Part shown: piece by piece, positions 1-5,002 of the stretch
Position numbering within the stretch: position 1 is the first letter of the stretch
Layout: every line of letters starts with the position of its first letter
Source of the DNA: Ferroglobus sp.
GTDB taxonomy: Archaea > Halobacteriota > Archaeoglobi > Archaeoglobales > Archaeoglobaceae
DNA length: 6,770 nucleotides
Direction: 5' to 3'
Assembly: GCA_015520115.1 (NCBI GenBank)
Contig: WAQS01000074.1
Coordinates: 1 to 6,770 of the forward strand
Position numbers and translations under genes: made by a program
The notes under the pieces: model-generated
The model's input: the letters and a program-made list of their open reading frames with translations, nothing else
What the model was told of the DNA's origin: nothing
Database searches by the model: none

Positions 1-2
1 CC

Positions 3-953
3 ATGAAGGTGTATGTCGTAGGACACATGAATCCCGACACCGACTCCGTTTGCTCCGCGATAGTTTTCTCGTACCTTTTGAACAAGTGGAGGGAAAAGGA
101 CGGTCTTGTTAAAATAGAAGGAGAAGCTGTTCCCGCCATTCAGGGCGAACCAAATCCAGAGACGAAATTCGTTCTTGAGAAATTCAACGTTGAAACGCCG
201 GAGATTATCGAAGATGTCGAAGGAAAAACCATCGCCTTGGTTGACTTCAGCGAAAAAGCGCAGGCTCCGAAGAACATAGAAAAGGCTGAGATAATTGCTA
301 TAGTCGACCACCACAAAATAGGAGATGTCACGACACCAAACCCCATCCTCTTTGTGAACTTGCCAGTGGGATGCACAGCCACTGTTCTTAAAAAGCTATT
401 CGACTGGAGTGGGGTAGAAATTCCGAAAGAGCTTGCCGGACTTATGTTGGCTTCGATTTTAAGCGATACGGTCATTTTCAAATCAGCCACGACAACGGAG
501 ATGGATAAAGAAGTTGCTAAAGAGCTTGCGGAAATAGCTGGAATTGAGAACATCGAGGAGTTTGGCATAGAAGTGAAGGCGAAGCTTTCAGCTGTAGACG
601 AGTTGTCAGCGAGGGACATAATTCTGAGAGACTTCAAAGACTTCGACATGAGCGGAAACAAGGTGGGAATCGGTCAAATAGAGCTCGTGGACTTAAAGCT
701 AATCGAAGGTAGAAAGGAGGAAATCCTCGAAGAACTAAAGAAGATGAAAGCAGAGGGGGGATACCACACCATAGCGCTAATGCTTACGGACATAATGAAA
801 GAAGGGACCGAGCTTCTCGTCGTTACTGACGATGCGAGCGTCATAGAGAAAGCTTTCGGCAAGAAGGTTGAAGGAAATTCGGTCTGGCTTGACGGTGTGA
901 TGAGCAGAAAGAAGCAAGTCGTTCCACCCCTTGAGAACGCATTTTCTTCGTAA
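3..953 (+). CDS. ppaC: Manganese-dependent inorganic pyrophosphatase (family II, DHH superfamily)
   Basis: This 316-residue cytoplasmic enzyme should hydrolyse pyrophosphate to two phosphates, pulling biosynthetic reactions forward. The family II signature is complete. The N-terminal DHH domain has GHMNPDTDS (H8, D12, D14), VDF (D81), the DHH triad D102-H103-H104, and SDT with D155, which together are the expected two-metal-site ligands. The C-terminal DHHA2 domain ends with SRKKQ (residues 301-305) followed by VVPPL, the substrate-binding motif. The length matches the usual ~310 residues, so the gene appears intact. The ATG at position 3 aligns with the usual family N-terminus (MxVYVxGHxNPDTDS); its ribosome binding site and promoter lie outside the window. 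It is followed by T-runs and a 224-base gap, so it is probably not co-transcribed with the respiratory genes. The metal preference (Mn or Co) is family knowledge, not visible in the sequence. Confidence 0.97.
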   Translation: MKVYVVGHMNPDTDSVCSAIVFSYLLNKWREKDGLVKIEGEAVPAIQGEPNPETKFVLEKFNVETPEIIEDVEGKTIALVDFSEKAQAPKNIEKAEIIAIVDHHKIGDVTTPNPILFVNLPVGCTATVLKKLFDWSGVEIPKELAGLMLASILSDTVIFKSATTTEMDKEVAKELAEIAGIENIEEFGIEVKAKLSAVDELSARDIILRDFKDFDMSGNKVGIGQIELVDLKLIEGRKEEILEELKKMKAEGGYHTIALMLTDIMKEGTELLVVTDDASVIEKAFGKKVEGNSVWLDGVMSRKKQVVPPLENAFSS

Positions 954-979
954 TTTTTTATTTATTGGTCGTTATTTTT
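954..979 (+). terminator. T-rich terminator after pyrophosphatase
   Basis: Right after the TAA stop there is a run of six T (954-959), then T-rich sequence with a run of five T at 975-979, and no obvious hairpin. Archaeal RNA polymerase typically terminates at such oligo-T tracts, and a new promoter follows about 150 bases further on. The call is from sequence pattern only. Confidence 0.5.
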
Positions 980-1016
980 AACTAAAAGTCACGTATTTTA
1001 AAAAATCTAAGAGTAC

Positions 1017-1033
1017 TTTACATTTCTTGTAAA
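1017..1033. repeat. Inverted repeat TTTACA-N5-TGTAAA, possible operator
   Basis: Perfect 6-base arms (1017-1022 and 1028-1033) flank a 5-base TTTCT spacer. The spacing resembles that of a dimeric regulator site. It lies about 100 bases upstream of the predicted TATA box of the membrane-protein/cytochrome cluster. Short AT-rich palindromes also arise by chance, so an operator role is only a suggestion. Confidence 0.3.
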
Positions 1034-1035
1034 AC

Positions 1036-1057
1036 AATCGAAGTTGGGATTTCGATT
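1036..1057. repeat. Inverted repeat AATCGAA-N8-TTCGATT (hairpin or operator)
   Basis: Perfect 7-base arms at 1036-1042 and 1051-1057 are separated by an 8-base loop (gttgggat). The repeat starts only two bases after the neighbouring TTTACA/TGTAAA palindrome, giving two dyads within 41 bases. It could be a regulator binding site for the downstream redox cluster or a weak RNA hairpin. Two dyads this close together in a 224-base intergenic region are suggestive, not proof. Confidence 0.35.
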
Positions 1058-1133
1058 AATATTGGAAAGTCAAATCTTGATTAGGCAAATCATCTAAAAG
1101 TGTAAATTCATTATAGAAATACCGTTTTATCTA

Positions 1134-1140
1134 TTTATAT
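1134..1140 (+). promoter_or_regulatory. Archaeal TATA box for the 1178-4884 cluster
   Basis: TTTATAT sits in an AT-rich stretch, with a purine-rich GAAAT about 15 bases upstream. Counting the usual ~26 bases downstream puts transcription start near 1160-1166, giving a very short leader that carries the strong ribosome binding site at 1164-1172. The transcription start is inferred. Confidence 0.5.
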
Positions 1141-1163
1141 GCGGAGTTACATAGATATTAATT

Positions 1164-1172
1164 GGGGGTGAT
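1164..1172 (+). promoter_or_regulatory. Strong ribosome binding site GGGGGTGAT
   Basis: Eight of nine bases match the archaeal GGAGGTGAT consensus, and there are 5 bases between the site and the ATG at 1178. An earlier ATG at 1171 is immediately followed by TGA, so 1178 is the start. It is one of the best Shine-Dalgarno matches in the window, suggesting high translation of the small membrane protein. Confidence 0.75.
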
Positions 1173-1177
1173 GTGAA

Positions 1178-1471
1178 ATGGCGGATGTCGTAACGCTGTT
1201 TGTAATTCTTGGAGTGCTTGGAGGTATAGTGAACTTGTTGTTAGCGTACATTAAAAAGTGGGAAGTGCTTGGAGTTCTAACTTTAGCGGCTGCATTCCCA
1301 ATAATCGGTGTTACTCTCCTTGATGCGATATACGGAAACATGGGGTTCTTTGCAGCAGTGATCGCCTTCGCTGGAATCGTGACGATCCTCGTGATGACCG
1401 TCGCAGCGGTCAGCATCGCAGGAATACAAGCGATACTCGGAGTGGAAGAGAAAGAAGAAGTCAGTTCTTAA
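1178..1471 (+). CDS. Small three-helix membrane protein, unknown function
   Basis: The 97-residue protein is almost entirely hydrophobic. It has three likely membrane helices at about residues 3-24, 29-49 and 56-88. There is a basic loop (KKW, 26-28) after the first helix, a D49/Y52/N54 loop before the third, and an acidic C-terminal tail (EEKEEVSS). It has no cysteines, no haem motif and no recognisable family signature. It has its own predicted promoter and a near-perfect ribosome binding site, and lies 28 bases upstream of the tetrahaem cytochrome gene on the same strand. It may therefore be a small accessory subunit or assembly factor of the redox complex; that is inferred from context only. 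The coding assignment is supported by start-site quality, clear helix pattern and position. Confidence 0.8.
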   Translation: MADVVTLFVILGVLGGIVNLLLAYIKKWEVLGVLTLAAAFPIIGVTLLDAIYGNMGFFAAVIAFAGIVTILVMTVAAVSIAGIQAILGVEEKEEVSS

Positions 1472-1487
1472 ATTTTTTAAATTTTTT
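1470..1487 (+). repeat. Tandem AAATTTTTT x2, possible partial terminator
   Basis: Two exact tandem copies of the 9-mer AAATTTTTT (1470-1478 and 1479-1487) fill most of the 28-base gap between the small membrane protein and the cytochrome gene, just before the next ribosome binding site (1488-1497). Oligo-T tracts terminate archaeal transcription, so this may reduce read-through into the cytochrome operon. No separate TATA box is evident for the cytochrome gene. Confidence 0.45.
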
Positions 1488-1497
1488 GGAGGTTGAT
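1488..1497 (+). promoter_or_regulatory. Ribosome binding site of tetrahaem cytochrome
   Basis: GGAGGTTGAT is close to the GGAGGTGAT consensus and lies just upstream of the ATG at 1500 (7 bases between GGAGG and ATG). It fixes the start of the cytochrome gene. Confidence 0.75.
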
Positions 1498-1499
1498 AA

Positions 1500-1964
1500 A
1501 TGAAACATGTAACAAGAGCCCTACTTTTGTTTGTTTTTATAGTTCTCGTTTTTATCTCCGCTATTTTCACATTGCGTGCTTTGGGAGAAGAGTACTATCC
1601 CGGGATTCCCGACAGTCTTCTTGGCATAAAGGGATTATACGGATACGACAGAAACGAAAAAGTGATAATTAGAAACGAACCGGATTTTCTGGGGAAAGAG
1701 TACTGCAAAAACTGTCACGAGGAGATTTACGAGAAGAGCTTGAAAGGTAAGCACGACTTCGAGTGCGAAACTTGTCACGGAGCCGGGAGAGGTCATCCAG
1801 ATAAGGACTTGAGCGTTGAAAACACGAGGGATTTCTGCCTAAATTGCCATAAGCCGGTGATAGCAAGACCTGACTTCAGCTTGGTTTACGACTGGGAAAC
1901 TCACGGTTATCCAGATAAGCCTTGCACGGTTTGTCACGACCCGCATCATCCGTGGTTCGGGTGA
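1500..1964 (+). CDS. Tetrahaem c-type cytochrome with N-terminal signal/anchor
   Basis: This 154-residue protein has four CxxCH haem c attachment motifs: CKNCH (69-73), CETCH (89-93), CLNCH (113-117) and CTVCH (142-146). Extra histidines (H85, H99, H135, H149, H150) could serve as second axial ligands. A basic N-terminus (KHVTR) is followed by a hydrophobic segment at ~7-24. This is either a membrane anchor or a Sec signal, with a weak possible cleavage after ALG29. The haem domain must therefore lie outside the cytoplasmic membrane. It is the first gene of a four-gene redox unit; its stop overlaps the start region of the ferredoxin gene. It probably carries electrons between the Fe-S/NrfD subunits and an outside partner. 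It is not NrfH/NapC itself, because its first motif lacks the CxxCHxM pattern. Confidence 0.93.
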   Translation: MKHVTRALLLFVFIVLVFISAIFTLRALGEEYYPGIPDSLLGIKGLYGYDRNEKVIIRNEPDFLGKEYCKNCHEEIYEKSLKGKHDFECETCHGAGRGHPDKDLSVENTRDFCLNCHKPVIARPDFSLVYDWETHGYPDKPCTVCHDPHHPWFG

Positions 1965-1966
1965 TG
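1959..1966 (+). promoter_or_regulatory. Ribosome binding site deciding the ferredoxin start
   Basis: GGGTGATG, which also contains the stop of the preceding cytochrome gene, is 3-5 bases upstream of the ATG at 1970. The in-frame ATG at 1964 lies inside this motif and has no comparable site before it. The 1970 start also gives the most compact Tat signal peptide. Confidence 0.55.
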
Positions 1967-1969
1967 AAT

Positions 1970-2677
1970 ATGATTTCCCGAAGGGAATTTCTGAAGAGTG
2001 GAATAAAGCTTGCAATAATTTTAACGTTGCCTGTATCTTCAGCTAAAAGCGAGAAGTACGTTTACGTAATAGATGCATCCCGTTGCATAGGCTGTGGAAG
2101 CTGCGTTAGAGCTTGCAGAGAAGAGAACAACGTGCCAGAAGGAAAGTACAGAACGTGGGTGGAAAGATACGTTGTTTACATGAACGAGGGGATAGAAGAA
2201 GTCTACGTTGAATCTCCCGAAGGAGGGGAGCACGGATTTGAAGATCTGGATTTCAGCGATAAAGAAGTGTTAAGGGCATACTTCGTTCCCAAACTCTGCA
2301 TGCACTGCGAAAAACCTCCCTGCGTTAAAGTCTGTCCGGTCAACGCAACATGGTTAACAGACGACGGTTTCGTTTTGATCGACGAAGATCACTGCATAGG
2401 ATGCAAGTACTGCATTCAAGCATGCCCCTACGGAGCGAGGTACTTCCACGAGGAGAAACATGTCGTAGATAAGTGTACGTGGTGCTACCACAGAGTTAAG
2501 AGAGGTATGAAGCCAGCATGCGTCCACGTTTGCCCAACTGGTGCGAGAATTTTCGGAAAGATCGACGATAAGGAAATAGAGGAGAGACTGAGAGATCCGA
2601 CGATAAAAATCCTGAAACCCGAGCTGAACACGAGACCAAAGGTGTTCTATCAGAAAATCGGTTGGGAGGTGTGGTAA
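1970..2677 (+). CDS. Tat-exported ferredoxin subunit with four [4Fe-4S] clusters (NrfC/HybA/DsrO-like)
   Basis: From the 1970 start the protein has 235 residues. It opens with an exact twin-arginine motif SRREFLK (3-9), a short hydrophobic stretch and a likely cleavage site after SSA25, so it is folded with its clusters and exported by Tat. Sixteen cysteines form four cluster motifs in the order usual for this family: C39/42/45/49, C110/113/118/122, C142/145/148/152 and C169/172/184/188. The last has the typical widened CxxC-x11-CxxxC spacing. It is an electron wire that normally docks on an NrfD-type membrane subunit, whose gene abuts directly downstream. An open frame continues upstream to an ATG at 1922 inside the cytochrome gene, but that would bury the Tat signal. 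ATG 1964 is an alternative start. No catalytic molybdopterin partner is encoded nearby. Confidence 0.94.
   Translation: MISRREFLKSGIKLAIILTLPVSSAKSEKYVYVIDASRCIGCGSCVRACREENNVPEGKYRTWVERYVVYMNEGIEEVYVESPEGGEHGFEDLDFSDKEVLRAYFVPKLCMHCEKPPCVKVCPVNATWLTDDGFVLIDEDHCIGCKYCIQACPYGARYFHEEKHVVDKCTWCYHRVKRGMKPACVHVCPTGARIFGKIDDKEIEERLRDPTIKILKPELNTRPKVFYQKIGWEVW
2664..2671 (+). promoter_or_regulatory. Ribosome binding site of NrfD-like subunit
   Basis: GGGAGGTG lies inside the end of the ferredoxin gene, 6 bases before the ATG at 2678. It is a strong consensus match and confirms the abutting TAA/ATG arrangement. Confidence 0.7.
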
Positions 2678-3853
2678 ATGAGCGAAGCTTTCGGCTATGT
2701 TTATCCGAATCACGAAGTCTTCTGGGGAATACTCATCGTAATATATCCGTACTTCGTCAGCATAATCACAGGAATGGTTACTATTTACGCTATAAGCGAG
2801 TTCTGGAGGAAAGAGCTGAAACCTTTGGAGAAAATGATTCTCGTAGGAACTTTTCCCTTCGTGCTTTCCGCTTTACTCCCCCTGCTGTTAGACCTCGGAC
2901 AGCCTCAGAGGGCTTTTGAAATCTACGTAACCCCCAATTTCTCCTCGGTGATGGCAGTTTTCGGTATAGTTTACCTGACGGAGCTTTTCGCCATACTCGG
3001 GGAGCTGTGGTTCGTCTATAGGGTCGATTTCATCTGGTGGTCTCAGACCGAGAGGAATCCAATAAAGAGGCTGATTTACAAAATACTCACCCTCGGGGTT
3101 TACGATATAAGCAAGAAAGCGATAGAAATTGACCACAAAGTAATAAAAGTTCTCACGTTCGTCGAGCTTATAGCCGCATGGTGTCTCAGCTACGTTTCGT
3201 TCCTCTTCGGAGTCGTTAAGTCAAATCCATGGTGGAATACAACGATTTTGCCGGTTAGTTTCGTCTTCGGAGGATTGGCTGCTGGAGGAGCTATGGTTCT
3301 CATACTCTACCTTCTGTTCTCCAGCTACTACGGAAAGAGGGTAGATGAGAAAATCATCGACATAATATCCAACTACGTCTTCTTCTTCCTCCTCGCAGCA
3401 TTCGCCTTGGAAATGATAAACACAATCCTCTACGCCTACAAAGAGGACATAGCTTGGGCAGTAATAAGAATTACATCTACTGAGCTTGCCGTTCCGATGG
3501 CTATAGCCGTTATTGGATCTCTTGAAGCTTTGCTCTTCCTCAGATACTCAAGGATGGTTAGCGGAGCGCTTAAACAAATAATGGTCGTTATAGCAAGCAT
3601 ATCCGTGCTAATAGCAGTTTTCGCACTGAGATGGAACATGGTAATCGGAGCCCAGCTTGTAGATTACAGTTTGAGAGGCTACGTCTCCTACACTCCGCCA
3701 CTCTTCGGAAAAGAGGGGATACTTGCTGCACTCTTTGTCATAGCGGCACCCTTCGTAATAATGGCAATCGTAAACTACTTCTTACCACCCTACGAAAAAG
3801 AAGTTGAAGAAACTGAAATTTCGAGACCAACGACTTCAGTGAGCGAGGCATGA
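2678..3853 (+). CDS. NrfD/PsrC-family integral membrane subunit (quinone-interacting)
   Basis: The 391-residue protein shows about nine hydrophobic helices, at roughly 14-38, 54-72, 92-115, 157-180, 190-215, 231-253, 269-289, 299-318 and 346-368, with a charged C-terminal tail. Family hallmarks are the DLGQP motif after the second helix (72-76; usually DLGRP/DLGQP) and RWNMVIGAQ near the end (318-326). The length fits the longer DsrP/HmeC/ActC-type branch better than eight-helix PsrC. NrfD proteins have no cofactors; they bind (mena)quinone/quinol and exchange electrons with the Tat-exported ferredoxin subunit, here encoded immediately upstream with no gap. The stop overlaps the next gene (ATGA), implying coupled translation with the decahaem cytochrome. 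The direction of electron flow is not evident. Confidence 0.93.
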   Translation: MSEAFGYVYPNHEVFWGILIVIYPYFVSIITGMVTIYAISEFWRKELKPLEKMILVGTFPFVLSALLPLLLDLGQPQRAFEIYVTPNFSSVMAVFGIVYLTELFAILGELWFVYRVDFIWWSQTERNPIKRLIYKILTLGVYDISKKAIEIDHKVIKVLTFVELIAAWCLSYVSFLFGVVKSNPWWNTTILPVSFVFGGLAAGGAMVLILYLLFSSYYGKRVDEKIIDIISNYVFFFLLAAFALEMINTILYAYKEDIAWAVIRITSTELAVPMAIAVIGSLEALLFLRYSRMVSGALKQIMVVIASISVLIAVFALRWNMVIGAQLVDYSLRGYVSYTPPLFGKEGILAALFVIAAPFVIMAIVNYFLPPYEKEVEETEISRPTTSVSEA

Positions 3854-4884
3854 AGTGGAAGTGTCCGTTTTGCGGTTATGAAAACGAATCGGAAAAGCTT
3901 GTATGCGAAGTATGTGGAAAGCAGTTTAAGTGGAAGAAAGGAAAGCTCGTAGAGGTTAAAAAACGTCCTCCAGAGTTCTGGATTTCAATTTTTATTTTAA
4001 CTTTCGCAATAATATTCAACGCCGTTTTGATAGGCGTTGAGTACGCAAGCGATCCCAAGATTTGCACTTCCTGTCACGAAATGGAGAAGTACTTCGAAAG
4101 CTGGAACGAATCTACGCACAAGGGAATAAAGTGTTACGAGTGCCACTACGGCAGGGGAGTTCTAAACTTTTTGCGAGGAACATATCATTCTCTGTCCGTT
4201 CTCCAGCCAAAGGTGCCTCCTTACGTTAATTTACCAGCAAACATTTCCAGCGAAAATTGCTTGAGTTGTCACGACGATATCGAGAAGATAAAGTACATAC
4301 AGTACGGAGAGATAAACTTCAGCCACGTCAACCACTTAAACGGCTACAAAAGGGGTTTTCTAAAATTGGAATGCGTGAGCTGCCATAGAGAGATAGTTAT
4401 CGGCAGCCATATTGCCGTGAAAAACTCCACATGCTTCGTCTGCCATTTCTACGAAACTCCTGAAGGTGTCCCCATCAGTGGCTGTCCCTCATGCCACAAC
4501 TACCACGATATAGAATTCGTTGTCGGAAACAGAACTTTCAAACATTCGGTTCACGTGGAGAGGGGAATAAAGTGCATATTCTGCCACGAAAAGACGTACG
4601 TGCTCATAGGAAAGATGGAAACCAAGTGCAAAAAGTGCCACGTTAGAGAAATAAACGCCACGCTGCCAGATTTAACCATGCATGGCATACACGTTAACAA
4701 GCTCAAGCTTGATTGCTTACAGTGTCACCCAGATATCGTGCACAAACCGATAGTCAGCGAGGAAAAGTGCAAAACCTGCCATCCAAGCATAAAGTATGAA
4801 AAGGAGGAGAAAAAAGAGGAGAGAAAGAGAGAGGAGGCAAAGAAGGAGAGGAAAGAAGGTGAGAGTGTCGTTATAGTTCCATGA
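3850..4884 (+). CDS. Zinc ribbon - membrane helix - decahaem cytochrome c fusion with NapC/NrfH-like start
   Basis: This 344-residue protein has three parts. Residues 5-22 form a zinc-ribbon knuckle pair, CPFCG and CEVCG (C5, C8, C19, C22). A Lys-rich linker leads to one membrane helix (~43-63), placing the ribbon in the cytoplasm and the rest outside. Ten CxxCH motifs follow, starting at C72, C95, C137, C175, C195, C212, C242, C260, C289 and C307. The first is CTSCHEM, matching the CxxCHxM pattern of NapC/NrfH quinol-oxidising cytochromes, and the second (CYECHYG) also fits that family. Later haems have HxxH upstream in a class III-like manner (for example around 158-179 and 231-246). The protein ends in a very charged Lys/Glu tail (~314-337). 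The gene overlaps the NrfD gene by ATGA. It probably moves electrons between the quinone pool or NrfD complex and an outside acceptor or donor. The role of the ribbon is unknown. Confidence 0.93.
   Translation: MKWKCPFCGYENESEKLVCEVCGKQFKWKKGKLVEVKKRPPEFWISIFILTFAIIFNAVLIGVEYASDPKICTSCHEMEKYFESWNESTHKGIKCYECHYGRGVLNFLRGTYHSLSVLQPKVPPYVNLPANISSENCLSCHDDIEKIKYIQYGEINFSHVNHLNGYKRGFLKLECVSCHREIVIGSHIAVKNSTCFVCHFYETPEGVPISGCPSCHNYHDIEFVVGNRTFKHSVHVERGIKCIFCHEKTYVLIGKMETKCKKCHVREINATLPDLTMHGIHVNKLKLDCLQCHPDIVHKPIVSEEKCKTCHPSIKYEKEEKKEERKREEAKKERKEGESVVIVP
4798..4859 (+). repeat. Polypurine tract encoding Lys/Glu tail
   Basis: A 62-base stretch with a single pyrimidine (C at 4838) encodes the C-terminal Lys/Glu/Arg-rich tail of the decahaem cytochrome. 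It is low-complexity and immediately precedes the end of the operon. It most likely reflects AAG/GAG/GAA/AGA codon use, not a separate element. Confidence 0.6.
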
Positions 4885-4888
4885 TAAA

Positions 4889-4901
4889 TTTTGATTTTTT
4901 T
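4889..4901 (+). terminator. Oligo-T terminator of the redox operon
   Basis: TTTTGATTTTTTT, ending in seven T, begins four bases after the stop of the decahaem gene, with no hairpin needed. It is followed at once by a new promoter, consistent with the end of the transcription unit. Confidence 0.6.
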
Positions 4902-4911
4902 ACGCGAAAGA

Positions 4912-4919
4912 TTTATAAT
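4912..4919 (+). promoter_or_regulatory. TATA box for coiled-coil gene
   Basis: TTTATAAT is preceded by a purine-rich BRE-like GCGAAAGA, a strong archaeal promoter pattern. Transcription would begin near 4938-4945, giving a leader of about 60 bases. A second candidate, ATTTAAATTT (4938-4947), could start transcription near 4966-4972. The two alternatives cannot be separated from sequence. Confidence 0.6.
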
Positions 4920-5002
4920 CTATCTCACCATCACAAGATTTAAATTTCCAGAATCAGTTTTCCCGATTGCTCCCCGAATAAAAACCAAACTGTTGTGAGA
5001 CT

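Noticed and set aside
140..661. Long minus-strand frame opposite the pyrophosphatase
   Set aside because: The plus-strand frame has every catalytic motif of family II pyrophosphatase; the antisense frame is Ser-rich with no motif and is a mirror of the codon bias.
954..1177. Small RNA, tRNA or CRISPR in the 224-base spacer
   Set aside because: Only short dyads and one 6-base direct repeat are seen; no cloverleaf, no repeat-spacer pattern, and the base composition is AT-rich, unlike structured RNAs of thermophiles.
1500..1964. Tetrahaem cytochrome as an NrfH/NapC protein
   Set aside because: Its first haem motif is CKNCHEE, without the CxxCHxM pattern, and the spacing between membrane segment and first haem (~45 residues) is too long for NrfH.
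1922..1969. Upstream extension of the ferredoxin reading frame to ATG 1922
   Set aside because: It lies inside the cytochrome gene and overlaps its last haem motif, has no ribosome binding site, and would put 16 residues before the twin-arginine signal. ATG 1970 fits better, with ATG 1964 possible.
1500..4884. Sulfite-reductase-linked DsrMKJOP operon
   Set aside because: An exported ferredoxin, NrfD and a cytochrome resemble DsrO, DsrP and DsrJ, but there is no DsrK/DsrM homologue, and the cytochromes have four and ten haems where DsrJ has three.
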